This document shows positions 35,201 through 47,700 of a stretch of DNA of 64,000 nucleotides, piece after piece. Where the stretch lies: NCBI GenBank assembly GCA_027487435.1, contig JAIYDP010000106.1, positions 1-64,000 on the forward strand, written 5' to 3'. Positions within the stretch are counted from its first letter, which is position 1, and every line of letters starts with the position of its first letter. The notes under the pieces are model-generated. The model was not told where the DNA came from, ran no database searches, and saw nothing but the letters and a program-made list of their open reading frames with translations. This DNA comes from Verrucomicrobiaceae bacterium. GTDB lineage: Bacteria > Verrucomicrobiota > Verrucomicrobiia > Verrucomicrobiales > Akkermansiaceae. Made by a program: the position numbers and the translations under genes.

Positions 35201-37467
35201 GCACGCGACGCGGTGTGCGTACCTGTGGATGGCGCACCAACAGCGTTGCCTGCAAGCCCGTACGCGCAACGTCAACGGTTCTTGTCCACGCAGCCAGCCA
35301 CATGTTTTCGAATTCGACCAAGGCACGGTTGATTCGATTGTACAGGCGAATGCTCTTGATGTACTCCTGCCATGTCAGCGTGCGTACAGGCGGACGAAGA
35401 CCTTGCTCTCGGCAAACGCGCTCTTCAAAGATTTGCACTTGCGCATGGGAATTTCGATTCGACGCATGAGCGTGCGAGCCCAGGCGATGTTAGACGCGAC
35501 GGGAGGGACGTTTCGGACGACTGGGGGGTTCTTCTTTTGTCGCTCGTAGAGGTCTTGGACGTCCTTCAGCTCGGAATGGAGGCGGTGGAAGAGGTTGTTG
35601 TAAATGTTGTGCACGTCCGACCGCATGACACTCTTCCGCACCACCTCTTCAAAGTTCTCAAACAATTCAAAAGCCTCCACGGCGGACGCGACCATCTTGA
35701 TGCTCTCTGAAAGTGACGTCACTACCACCGTCTCAAGCTCCGACACGTTGCTTTGAAATTCGACGAAGGACCGCTCAAACTCCCCTGTGGTCAAGTCAAG
35801 GGGGTCTGGACAATCTCCAATCAACCTCGCACTCGCGACTTTGAAGGCATGAGCGTACGTCTCAATGCTTTCAATCGAGAGCTTCACAAGACTTTCGAAC
35901 TGTTGAGTCGCTGTGAAATAGTCTCGAAGCTTCAACAATCTCCGCTCGAAAATGTCAAATCTCTGAACACTTGCAGCCTCAGCAACCTCCGACTGCGGCC
36001 GCGACTTGAACGCCGCCCGAAGTTTGTCCTACCCAAGTGTCAGTCACTTGTCAACTTGAGGACGAACTCTCAGCATGTAAAGCTGGCCAATAAACACGCT
36101 TTTGACCTTGCCAATCGTCTTGATGCGCTCGAGAGTCTCCGCAACGTCCTGGTGCCACACACCAACATCGCCATTCAGATCTCGCTTGCAATTCAAAATG
36201 GTCATGTTGGCAATCTTGAGGAACAACGCAGATATCCGGTCGGGGGCACTGTATAATTTTGCTACAGTGCAGAGCGTGAAGACCATTGACATCAAAGACG
36301 GGAGGGTGTCAATAATGGAGGACGGCGACCCTGAAAGAAGTGGCTGCATGCATTTCTCGAGAGCGGTCAGATACTTGAGATTGTCCTTCGCCTCGTTGAG
36401 CGCCTCCGTCAGCATTGTGTCCACCTGCTTCCAGCGCTTCAGATGCTTCGATTTGATGTTGTTCAACACTCCCAGAGCTGCCTTGCTCTCTTTCAGCTTC
36501 AGCTCTTCTACGATGCAATTCAGCTGAACGACTCGCTGCCTCCAAGCAGCCAACTCATCTGCGACAGACAAGTCGTCTACCGCACCGCCGTCTCGGACAG
36601 CTTCGCTCAGAGCGGACTCAATCACGGACATCCATTCAACGATCAACTCTGGACATATTAACCCAGTCAACGCGAAAGTGACATCAGCGCCCCCACAACC
36701 ACTTACCTTCGCAATGATCAGCAACCGCATGGTCTCCGCGACCCCCTCCCTTAAAATTGAGCCTCGGATCGGGTCGGCGCAAGATAACGCTGTTGCTTGG
36801 GGCTTCCGACGCATGCGTCAAAGACGTAGTCAATGCGCTTGCACAGGAGAGGAAGTCCCTAAAGCTGGCTCATCAATGACTCTTCACAGCGGAACAAACC
36901 TCTCCTCGAACTCGGAATCAGCGGGGGGGACAATTCGCTGCGAAAGAGAAGGAATGATCATGCCAAGGACATCGTTCATCGAATCTAATGCAGGAAAAGC
37001 AAGTTCGCCCCAGCTAATGAGCTCGTGGAAATTTAAGCTGTCGACTTCTCCGGCTGCAACGCGGATGAAATAAATGGCTGCGCCACGCACTTGAACAGAG
37101 TCTGCGTCTGCAGTGACTATCAACTTGACTGGCTCTGTCGATAATGATGATGGAGACTGAGATCTGTCGATGTCGAATTGATTACTCGACATTTCAAGAG
37201 ACATCGTCGGACTCTTCACGTCGTAGACCTATGAAAGTCAAAAAATGCAAGAGAGGCCATTACGGGCACATAGATGATTATCTTCGCAACGTTTCCGAGG
37301 AGAAAATCTTTAACTTTTTGTGCAGTTGATGTCGAGACCAGATGATCAAGGACGTCAGGAACCGGAACGTCCAAAACGGCTGCAGTAATTCCTGCTAAGG
37401 CCTTTACGGCAGAATCTGATGATAGTGACAGTGAGAGCTTCAGATCTCGAGTCGCATCAGCTTCCAT
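23293..37467 (-). CDS. Divergent dynein heavy chain with degenerate AAA1 site
   Basis: Twelve proposed exons give about 4590 residues: 37467-37270, 37228-36888, 36858-36845, 36789-36056, 36028-35402, 35366-33183, 33142-31788, 31749-24219, 24190-24077, 24037-23705, 23672-23512 and 23473-23293; frames close. The N-terminal tail and linker are recognisable (LELWFAVQTVYVRLKGLFDD; YLDTKRLTFPRYFFLSNGDL). AAA1 reads SGAASSGKAT with IFGGLSAAD in place of the Walker B FDEFNR. AAA2 has GPPCSGKST. AAA3 has GPPGVGKSA and IFVEDLN. AAA4 lacks a P-loop. The antiparallel stalk with its PPLVIKFVFDAML microtubule-binding entry is intact, and AAA5, AAA6 and the C-terminal domain follow. Dyneins are microtubule minus-end motors. 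This one is too divergent to place as axonemal, IFT or DNHD1-like. One 39-nt intron (24038-24076) is in frame and stop-free, so it is only probable. The exon-3 region (36790-36887) is the least certain. Confidence 0.88.
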
Positions 37468-37704
37468 TACCTTTGAAGGACCTGTTAACGGATGATGTGA
37501 AATGGCTTTGGTAGTTTAAATAAACTAGCTGTTAACAAAATTTGATTGCAGAAAAAATCTGAACGATAAATTCTCTAGATTGCAGGCTGAGCTAGACAGA
37601 AAAGGTCTTTACTCGAAAATTGACTAGATTGAATCGCCGAAGCCAGGGCACCCACCACATTCTTAACAAAATTGTTTAATTTTATTTGTCATCGGAGCAG
37701 AAAT
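37468..37704. promoter_or_regulatory. Divergent promoter, dynein heavy chain / SH3-BAR-PH gene
   Basis: The gap contains TGTTAAC at 37483-37489 (15 bp upstream of the dynein ATG), TGTTAAC at 37530-37536, and CTTAACA at 37672-37678 (26 bp upstream of the ATG at 37705). The sequence is AT-rich compared with the flanking genes. Confidence 0.5.
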
Positions 37705-39753
37705 ATGACCTCTTCGATTGTGCAATATGACTACAACCCAACTGATGACACACAAATAAAGGCAATCAAGGTCAATTACGTCTCATGTTCCTGACATCGA
37801 AGGGCGACGTTGTTGTTATCCTGAAAGAAATTGACGGCGGCTGGACTCTTGTCAAGAATCCGTCGGGAGCGGAAGGATATATACCAACATCATACCTCGG
37901 GGCTCTAGAGGACTCAAAACCTGCTGAACCGCCTCCTGTGCAAATCGATCGTATCTCTTGCTCAATGGCGTAATGTTGCCAGGCACTTCTGGCGCTCAAC
38001 GAAGATCTGGCCGTTCCTCTACGAAGGTGGCATACTCTGACTTGCAAAATCCAAGCGATACGACTGAAAAGCCTCCAGTTGCCGAGCCAATTGACGAGGT
38101 TCAGAAATTTGGTTATTTCTAAGGATGCAGAATCCCGTCAGTGATATTGCCGACAGGCTTCGGACCCCGTATTTTTCTGAGATGGCAAAGAAGTATGGCG
38201 AAGGGCTGCAATTGTTCGAAAGGTTCCTCTGGTGGGCGGACAAGCAGGGAGACTTCTTCATGGCGTTTTCCTTGTCGATCAAGGAGTCGCTGCCCAAACT
38301 CAAAGGGCTTGGAGAACAGTCAGCGCATTTTTGCTCACTTTGTAACGTCACAAGTGGTGTCGGTGCTTGCGTTGAGATCGTCGCCGCGCAGATGCAGGAG
38401 GTTGCTGACGACTATGAAACTGGGCAGCAGGACACAAGTGCCCTCTGTGAACCTATGTTTGCATACCTGAAGAGCTCCCGAGAGGAGCTTGCGAAAGTAA
38501 TTGTCGGGGTTGCTCCGTCTGATTGAGTAGATGGCTTCAGAGGCGACTGTGTTAACGAATGAACTCGTGGCTGCAAGGCAGCAGCACGACCACGCCAAGG
38601 CGAGCTTTGAAAAACATTGCAAAGAGCTCGTATCAATGATTGAGTCTCTGGAAGCGGCGGAAAGAGATGCGGCAACAGCGCCACAGAATGCCAATCTGGC
38701 CAAGGCGATGTAGCGCTCTGTCCGTCTGATGGAGCAGAGTGCGCAGCGAATGATTGAAATCTACAAGGCATCGTCGCAATGGAACCAGTCCTGGCTCTAT
38801 GTTTTTGTTCTTATTCCAGCAGCAACTACAGAACGGCCGTGGACACTATCAACCAACTTGAATTGAAGGTTGACCGGGAAATGAAGATGAAGTTCGCCGT
38901 GATTGATGTGCTTGTTGCCTTGCTCATCGCGCAGCGTCTGCGAGAGATGGAAGCTGAGAGAATTCACATGTTTCAGAACACGACTCTTCATTTCATGATG
39001 ATCCAACACAAGGTCCTCTCCCAAGCGGCGGAGGCAACGAAGAAGCATTTTGAATCGCACCCGACCATTGATTGCAGTAACGATATGTTCGCAAGCCATT
39101 CAGCACAGCATGACACAAGATAGCGTCAAATTCATAGGGTCTTTCGACATCGAGCGGCCGATGCCCACGAGCACTCGGTATAGACCTTTTCTTGTGAAGG
39201 ACAAGGATTTCAACCATTTTACCCCCTTGGACTATGAGACGATGAGGGGATTTGTCAGCAAACAAGTGCCCAAGTGTGTCCATGTTTTCTCATCAATGCA
39301 GGGTTCTCGGATCAAAAACTGGAAAAAGAGGTACATGGTCTTGCACGGAAAGTTCATTTTCTATTTCAAGACTCCATTGGTTTGCCCAAACTCTCTTGCC
39401 TGAGTCAGGAAGAACGTGAATTTCAACTCTTCGAGAGAGGTCTTGCATTCACCCCAAGCAGAGCTCGCGGTTTCCTCCTTTGTGGTGTCTCTGATCAGGG
39501 CAGGGTGTTGTGCCTCTGTTTCGTTGCCAGGTGAAGGTCGAAAAGAGTCTTCTTGGAACTGTTGTACGAGTGCTGGGGACTGAAAAGGGAGGACTCGGCC
39601 GTCACGAGAGCTTCAATTTGAAATTCGACAAAGACTCAGAAAAAGCGGAGTGGATCGAGCGAATGCAGGTGTGATGTCTTGAATGCGTGCAATTTGGTGA
39701 TCCAATAGGAAACCATCGGGAAGGTTGCTTCCGCTGAGGAGGAGGATGATTGA
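37705..39753 (+). CDS. SH3 - BAR/F-BAR-like - PH domain adaptor protein
   Basis: The start ATG is at 37705, with introns at 37771-37802, 37951-37982, 38099-38130, 38497-38530 and 38710-38739 and several more downstream. The SH3 domain covers residues about 5-55: YDYNPTDDTQIKAIKGDVVV, GGWTLVKN and GAEGYIPTSYLG. A long helical region then reads like a BAR or F-BAR bundle (YFSEMAKKYGEGLQLFERF, EKHCKELVSMIESLEAAERD, REMEAERIHMFQNTTLHF). A PH domain is clear near the C-terminus (SRIKNWKKRYMVLHGKFIFY ... DSEKAEWIERMQ). Such proteins couple curved, phosphoinositide-rich membranes to actin or endocytic partners. The exon joins at 38801-38830 and 39080-39110 are unresolved, so the middle is approximate. 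Confidence 0.78.
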
Positions 39754-39808
39754 CGTGGTTGACACTCGTGCACTAAAGTTTAATTTATTATTGTTTAGCG
39801 CAAAGAAA

Positions 39809-40789
39809 ATGAAAGCGCTGTTTTATGACTCATACGACCTCAATGCGATCAAGTTGAGAGATGATTTGCCCAAGCCGTCGCCAACTGCAAATGAAGTGTT
39901 AATCCGAGTTTTCAACGCTGCCCTCAATCCTGTCGATGTGAAGATGGCCAAGGGCTACCTGAGCTTGGTGTCCTCTATCAAAGTTCCTGGTTTCGACGTC
40001 TCTGGTGTGGTTGATGCAGTCGGTACCTCAGTTTCTAGATTTTCCGTCGGTAACAGAGTTCATGCCATGGCCCATTTCCGCAAGTGTGGAACTTGTGCCG
40101 AATATGTTGTCGTCGATCAAGATTATGTCGCGCAAATGCCAGAAAACATGCCATTCCCTGATGCAGCAGCTATTCCCCTTGTATTCGAGACTTCCCTTCA
40201 GGCTCTTCGTGAAGTGGATTTGAAATCTGGTGAGTCCATTCTCGTTTTGGGCGGCTCCGGCGGCACTGGCACTGCTGCGATCCAGCTTGCAAAAGCTATG
40301 GGGGCTACTGTGACCGTCACTTGCAGTGAACGCAACAGCGAGCTTTGCAAGACCCTTGGGGCTGTGGAGACGATTGACTACACCAAAGACGACTTCGGGA
40401 CCCGCCACGGCCAGTTTGATGTTGTGTACGACTGCGTGGGTACCCGCGACAACTTTGACAAGGCCAAAAATGTGTACAAGAGAGGAGGCCGCTTCGTCAC
40501 TATTGCCAATGACAACGAAGGACCTATCAACCTCGGACGCATCCTGAAAGTCGGCGGGTCCATGCTTTCAAGAAAAGTCGGCTCTCTCTTCGGCGGCCCC
40601 AACTTCACCACGGTGACTTGCTGGACGAGCGGACGAAATCTGGAGATCATTGACAAGTATTTTGCTGAAGGCAAGGTCCGTGCTATCATTGACTCGACCC
40701 ACAAGCTGGAGAACTTCAAGGAGGCATTTGAGCGACAAGCCAGCAACCGTGCGCGGGGTAAAGTTGTGATTTGCGTTGCAACTGAATAA
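39809..40789 (+). CDS. MDR-family NAD(P)H:quinone oxidoreductase-like enzyme
   Basis: One exon, 326 residues, starting at MKALFYDSY. It has the zinc-independent medium-chain dehydrogenase/reductase pattern: NAALNPVDVKMAKG, PGFDVSGVV, DAAAIPLVFETSLQAL, and a Rossmann motif VLGGSGGTGTAAIQLAKAMG. The C-terminal part has the GRFVTIAND segment and ends RARGKVVICV. Catalytic and structural zinc ligands are absent. The closest relatives are RTN4IP1-like and zeta-crystallin-like reductases. The substrate is unknown. It has no introns, and only 55 bp separate it from the preceding gene's stop. Confidence 0.92.
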   Translation: MKALFYDSYDLNAIKLRDDLPKPSPTANEVLIRVFNAALNPVDVKMAKGYLSLVSSIKVPGFDVSGVVDAVGTSVSRFSVGNRVHAMAHFRKCGTCAEYVVVDQDYVAQMPENMPFPDAAAIPLVFETSLQALREVDLKSGESILVLGGSGGTGTAAIQLAKAMGATVTVTCSERNSELCKTLGAVETIDYTKDDFGTRHGQFDVVYDCVGTRDNFDKAKNVYKRGGRFVTIANDNEGPINLGRILKVGGSMLSRKVGSLFGGPNFTTVTCWTSGRNLEIIDKYFAEGKVRAIIDSTHKLENFKEAFERQASNRARGKVVICVATE

Positions 40790-40930
40790 ATCTGTCGAAT
40801 CGTGTTCGCTCACCTTCGTTTTGGGTAACTTGTCAACTACATATCTGTGACAGCTGTAGACGATGAACATATTCAATATTTTGTCATATTACATGAACAC
40901 TTCGAGAAATGAAATAAATACATCAACAAA

Positions 40931-41743
40931 ATGGCGCTACGAAGCCTTCGACAAAAGAAAGAACTCCGATTCAGACTTCAAGGTCAGCTCAACCAGACAA
41001 GGCTCTACGGAGGACGTGAGGAGGATCTTGTACCGTCCCATCAGACATTGCACCGACAAGAGCGGCACGCTGGCGTCGCTCTCCGAGTCCGACGACGGTC
41101 TGATCCCTCGGATGACACGCCGTCCTGAAAGAAGGCTGAAGACGGAGACTCGATCGTCGAGAAGGAGGTAGAGGTAGCGGTTATTGCATTCAAGACTGAT
41201 CTGCAGTCGTCAGGATGACAAGAACACAGAGACGTCAAATGAAATTCTTGACAGCGCCTCATCGGGAACCGACGTTGGGAAGTCTATGGTTATTCTGGGA
41301 GGACGCAATTCGAAGGGGTCTGAGAGCTTCAAAATCGATACAGACAGTGAGCGGCCTGCATGTTACTCAACAACTTGCGACATTCAACCTTTCCCAGGGA
41401 CATCCGGCTCGCGGACGACTATGACAACCTCGTTGCTGCCTTCGACAAATTTCGCCCCGACAATTGTTCCCTGTCGTCAGCCTGAGGATGTGCAGGGCGT
41501 CACCTTGACTGTCTTGTACGAGTAAGTTGTCGATGTGTGTCCTATCAGGACGCCCTTCGCATCAAACAAGAGTGTGTGAAACGTTGCGCCCCTCAAAGGG
41601 ATGTACGAGTCCGGCCGATACACGGCGAACTGAAGGAATTACTTGGAATCAGGGCAGCAGACTCTGCGGCCGAGGGCATCGACTCCCGTCGAAAACGGCA
41701 CTTTGCGCAACTTGAGCGTGGAGAACTGCGACTTGAACTTTAA
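40931..41743 (+). CDS. Multi-exon orphan protein
   Basis: Probable start MALRSLRQKKELRFRL at 40931. C-terminal exons are clearer: LADDYDNLVAAFDKFRPDN (about 41400-41460), then introns at about 41462-41491 and 41524-41550, then DALRIKQECVKRCAPQRD through LERGELRLEL to the TAA at 41741-41743. The exons between 41130 and 41400 are not resolved. The product is charged and helical, with no domain I recognise. It converges on the giant gene with a 13-bp gap. Confidence 0.45.
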
Positions 41744-41756
41744 CAACTCTGCAGGG

Positions 41757-44700
41757 TTAACAGAAAAAATGTCGAAACGGACCATCTTCGGCAATCTTGA
41801 CGAAGTCTTTGTCTTCGGATGCATTCTTTGGTGCGCGGGTTCCGTGAGGGGGAAAGTAGGTTTTGACAGGTGCATTTGACTTCGCCTCAAACGTAATCTC
41901 TGCAATGTCGATCCTTGCACTCGTCAGGACGTGGAGAAAGAGAGATTGCTACTGGCACATCCTCGCCGGCACGAAGTAGCCGTCGGCGTCAAAAGAGTCG
42001 CAGTCATATTTCCACAGCGCCAACGACCCGCCTGAATCAAGAGACACCAGGTCACTTGAATTTGGGATTCTGCACATAAATATGACAGGGTCCCTGCGTA
42101 AGTCAGAGGAAATGAGCAACAACCCACTTGTGGCCGATCATGTACTCAAGCTCGGGTACCTTACCCTTGCGCTCCACTTGCGGAGGGAGTCCAAAGATAC
42201 AAAGCTTCGTATCTTGAGTGTTCTGCTTAACGATTGCACCGCCACCCATTCCGAGAAGAAACGAGGGTTGCTTTCCACTGACGGTGAATGACGAGTGAAA
42301 CTCAAGCGAATATATCCTCGAGTCAGCTGCATTCGACACGTTGAGGACTGACACGGGCTCGGTCGTGGACACTGCCTTCTTGACGAAATAGCGGAGGGAC
42401 TTCGATGACGACTCAGCATCCAGGGGCTTCATCTTTGGGGGCGGGTTCCTCTCTACCACTCGCAGGATGGAAGGGTACGTGATTAACATCAAAACCTCGG
42501 GAGGAACAAAGTCGCCCTCTTTTGACATTACCTCAGCGCCGCGAGGATGGCAGAGAGTCCACATGCGGATGCATCCGGTCTCATCGAGAGTGATCAGATT
42601 GCTGCAATCCATAGCCCATCGAATGATAACGATTGAGGGGTCCTCAAGAAGGCCCTGCCGCAGAATCACAGGGGGCATGAAGCTAAGGTCAAGAACCCAC
42701 AGAGACCCATTGTGGGGAGCAACGGCGAGAAATCGTCCGTTCGGCGAAACAACAACTGACCGAAGGGCCATGCCACTCTTTGCGATCCGGACGCGAGTTG
42801 GAGTGAGAACAAACGATCTGAAATAAGCCTCTTCTTCTGACAAGGCCTCTGGGGCAACGGAGACAGACTTCGTGTCAACAACGCGAAGCACCGGGATTCC
42901 CCCAAAAGACTTCTCCGACGAACCCTCTTGTGTGCGGCTGTGCCAGGACACAAGGGTCTTCTCGACAAGCTCTTTCATGGGAGCAATACTACTGGACGAC
43001 GAGTCCGAGGCAGGAAGCGCTTCGAGAAGCTGCTCCATCACAGTTTCAGTCAATTTGGCCGTGTCGTCTCCATCCATGGCAAGCTTCTTCATTTCTGGGT
43101 CATTCAGAACTGTCTGAACAACCTCATTGGCCATGCCAACAACCATGTCCGCTGACCCTCCAGCGACATATGACTGCATCGCATCGCTCTCAACGATCTT
43201 TGTGACAACTTTCTGGACAAGTCCATCCGTTGGAACGACACTGTCCAACGAAGCAAGGGTCTTCAAAGTCTCATCCTGAATCAATTTTTCTGCGACAAGC
43301 TTTGCAAGACCCGAAGCAACTTGTGTGGCTCCAGTATTCATCAAGTTTTCGACTTTAGAGTCCTTCAGAGCTGCATCAACTGCTTTTCTGATGACGGTCT
43401 CTGCCATGGCTGCACTTAACGCCTGAGTAATGCCCTCAATCTCTGTGTCATTCTGAACAGCTGCCAAAACTGTCTCGACAGACTCAAGCGAATCTTCTGG
43501 CAGCGACTTGAACTTGTCGTTGATCAGCTTCGCAAGTGTGACGATTTGATCTTTTGGCAAATTTTCGAGACTCTGCTTCGTATCAGCTGGAGCTACTGAG
43601 TTGATCAGAGCCACTGCAGATGCCTCGCTCAATCGATCTCTCATCGAAGGGTCGGCGTGACAAACTCGAACAACCTTTCCAACCAGCTGCTCCAGAACTC
43701 GAGCGCTTCCCCCTCGAGCATGCTCTCGCAGGCCGGGGTTAGCGGGAATCATCTCAGAGAGCTGCTTTTTCACCGACTCTTGCACGTCCTTTTTGACAGC
43801 ATCCATGGCGCCTGTAAGTGCCCCATGTCCTGGGTTCGTCGGAGCAGTCGCATCTCGAAATGCCTGCTCGATGAAGTCGTGGTCTTCTTCCTCATGGCCC
43901 CGCTGCTCCTGAGGGTTTGACGCCACTGGCCTCCGCAGTATCTTAAATATTGCCTCCTGCTTGAGGACGTCTTTAGCGAAAACCATTGCAAGCTTGTCCA
44001 AATTATTGGCCGGCTCAAAGGCCGTCAGCTTGATGTCGTCGCGCTTTAGAATCAACTCCACTATTTTGTTTGCGAGTTCAACGATGATGGGATCATCGGC
44101 AGAGGGCTCACACGACGGGGAATTGTCCAGCACAATAGCAGCAGCATTGTCGAGCGAAGTCGGGGCTTTTTGCGATGCAACTCTTTTCCACAAATTGAAA
44201 GTTCCGATGCAATTGGAGAGAACTTCCCGCACGACTTTGCGACTCAATTCCCTCAACCCCGTCCTCAGCAAAACAACTGCCCCGTCTGTTGCAATGACAC
44301 CGTCCACGCAATTGAGAGACAGCTCGGCTGCAACAAGAGGTGCGCATTCCAAGACATTCTTCTTGATCTCTTGAGATTGCAATATCCGCTGAGTCGCTTG
44401 CTGCTTCAAAAGCGTCTGAATGGCTGCCATCGCTCGAACATGCAAATTAGACATGATTTGCTGGTTCTGAACCATCCAGCGCACGATTGCTGACAACAGA
44501 CTGCGCCGAGAAGATTCGGAATCGGACCCCTTGTATTTTGCTGAGAAAAACTTCTCGACAAGCTCGAACACGAAGCCCTCAGACACAACGTCGCGACCGC
44601 CCTGCTGCTGGATTGCAAACACGGAAGTCTCGTCTGAGAGAATTGCGTGGGTCATCTCTTTCAAGAAATCGGCAACTTTGAGGTTTGCCGCAACTTTTAG

Positions 44701-47700
44701 CTCAACTTCCAGTCGAGTGTCACGCGAACACTTTTCCCGCACACTATTCGCTATCCACATGGACTTCCGGTCAGCAAAGAGATTCATCTTTCGCCTCATT
44801 GCAAAATCTTTGGAGAGCGCTGCGAAAGCAATGTCGGTTGAAGGAAGAAGCGATGCATCCTCATTGTCTTCGATGTCGACAGCAACGTGACTCACGCATA
44901 TGCGAGTAATCGCGTGAAATATGCTCACTCGCCTATGCAAACGTGATTCTACCTCAGGCGCGTACAAAACGACGAGTTTGTCGAGAGAAGCATCAACAGA
45001 GGCCTGGCTGTGAAGTGAGTCTACAAAGGACATGACGTCGAGCTTCTCATGAACATATACGGAGCAGCAAGTGAGCAGTTCGCGTAGAATCAATACTGGT
45101 ACACAAGGAATCATATCCGAGGGCTTCAAAGTCGTTGACATCAGCTTCAGCAGGGACTGCTCCACAGCCTCAGAAGAATCCTGTCGTGTGACCAACCGAA
45201 GTGCGTTGTGCTTCAGGAAAAGTGAAGAAGAGACGCTCACAAAATGACTCAACGATCGGGAGAGCACCTCAGAGGATTCCTCGGGCCATGAGGACCTCAA
45301 AAGCTCTTGCTCAGCTTTGCTCGAGATGACCAGGGAGAGCGCAGACTCTCCCTCGATGGGATGAGGCCCGCTTGAGAGTAAGCTGGTTTTAATGTCATCT
45401 GGCGCCGCGTGTTGAATAAATCCTCCGAAATCAACAATCAAGGTGCAGAGGGAGTGCTCGGTGTCCAAATCAACAAACTGTTCCAGACTCGGAGCCAACT
45501 TCATGCAGACTCTCTGAACGAGCTCCATCCTCAGCCAACCCATGAAGTCGACCTGTCTCAAGAACGTAGCGCTGGGATTGTCAACGGTGCGTTTTAATCT
45601 AGAGTGAGGCATCATTTCTAACTTTGCAACCTCGAGCACATTCGACACAACATCGGCAACGTTCTTTTCAAAAATATTATCAGAATTCGCCTTTCCTCCG
45701 AATTCGGACTTTGCAAGCATGAACTTCTTTCTTGGATCAACCTCTGTATTCAGCTTCTTTGCAAGTGCAAGCATCGTTTCTGCTCGAGAGCGCGCCACTG
45801 TCGCACCACATTTGATGGATTCAGTTGCCAGGCATGAAGAAACGGGACTGATAGTCAATGCAGACAAGCGGTCCATCCTCTCGAGGAAATCGAACAAAGC
45901 TGCGATGTCCTCAACGCAATCTGGTGGTGACAATGAAGCAGCAATGACATCATTGAGCAGAAACAAGTTGCCAGTGGTGAGGGAATCCAGAGAATTGACG
46001 GACTTGATAATTCTCTTGTTCAGAATCCTATCTAGAAGGGCAGAGAGGGCACCCTTATTGATTCTGTCGAATGTATTCAACTGCTCAACACCAAAACAAT
46101 ACTCTGCGAACTTTAAAAACTTCTCCGTCGTCAGCATCGCTCTCAGCTTCTTGTTTAGAACGGAGTCCTTAAACGCAACAAAACCAAGGCCATGGTCGAC
46201 AACAAACACCAAAAAACTTGTCATTGCAGCGCCAACAAACTCCACTTGGCTTCTCCGAGGGAGCGCAAGGGACGTCGGGTCCAACAGCTTTCGTTTGAGC
46301 TTTTCAGAAGCATCCACCTGGATCCTCTCCCGAATATCAGCGGCGACTAGCTGAATGAAAGGATGAAGTAGCCAGGAGTCCATCGAGATGGGGGTCCTTG
46401 GGCTGCAAAGGGATAGCACAAGCCGCAACAACGATGTCTGGGCGGTGCTTTCACTTGCTTGACCCGAAATAAATGTGCTCAGTTGTGTTCCGACATGTTT
46501 CAAACTCGAATGTGACGCCCATTCATCAGCAATGGAGGTAGCGATTTCTAGATCCGCAATAGAGTTGGCCACCTCATCGCCCATCAGTGCGGCGAAGCGG
46601 GGCAACGAAAAGTTGGCAATGTCGTGAGGGAGTCTTGCAATGCCATTGTTTCGGATGTCGGCAATTTCTTGGAGATCCCACATTGACTGATACCAAACAA
46701 GACCCAATGATCTCTTCAAAGAAGCACCCACAGAGAAAACAATGGACTCACTGTCAGGAACGGGCCCTGTTGACGGCTCAAACGTAGGATGAGCTACAGC
46801 AAATGACCCCGCAACTGAAGCCAACACGTCGAACAACTTCGATGTAGTTGGATCCTTCTGAAGTGCACTCAAGGCAACAAGGGAAGGAATGCCGTGATTC
46901 GCATGCGGTTTTAGCGCACACTGGACTTGGGCCAAAAACGCGCAAGACCCGAGGAGTCGCTCGGACGCTACAAATTCAACGCTTCTCTCTGGAGATGCTT
47001 GCATCAACGTGGTGAGGCAAGATTCAAAGAGGGAGCAGCTGACATCTTGCAACAAATTATGTGACGCCTCCACAACGTTCCACCGCTCAAGAACATCATC
47101 GATGGTTGTGCTGGAATCAGGGACAAAGTAGCCTGACTCACAGGCGCTCTCCAAAACAGCAAGGACGAACTTCTGGTGCCCAGTAGATCCCGTCCCAGAT
47201 CGATGCAGCACGTCCGCAGCCAATTTCTTTGACGAATCGACCTCAAGTCGATTCTTGAGTTCGACAATGCTGCTGGTGCTGCTTGTAGAGGACAAAGATT
47301 TCTGAAGTTCAGAGGCAATCGAAACAGCTTCTTCCTGAAGAAGCCGCTGAAACTTTCCGGCACACACAATCCTCATTACTCTAACTGCAGTTCTGACCTT
47401 TCGAGCAGCTTTGCCGATGCATTCCTTCGCATCCTTGCCAAGTTTCTGAAATGCATGCTTGACTGTATCGACGACAGAGCGAGTCACAGCTGATTTTGGA
47501 TAGGCATCCCCAAACTTTTGAGCCAGTAGACGGGCGGTTGACAGCACGCACTGCGCGGAAAAGTCAACCAATTCTTCCAGAGGTTGGCACAACTCCCACC
47601 AATCTGCCTGAAGAGCTTTCTGGCAGCTTGCAAGTGTTGTGTTTGAGAGCGCAGCGACCTCCTTCAGGTGAAGCGCATGGAATGCGTCGACATCTTCAAT

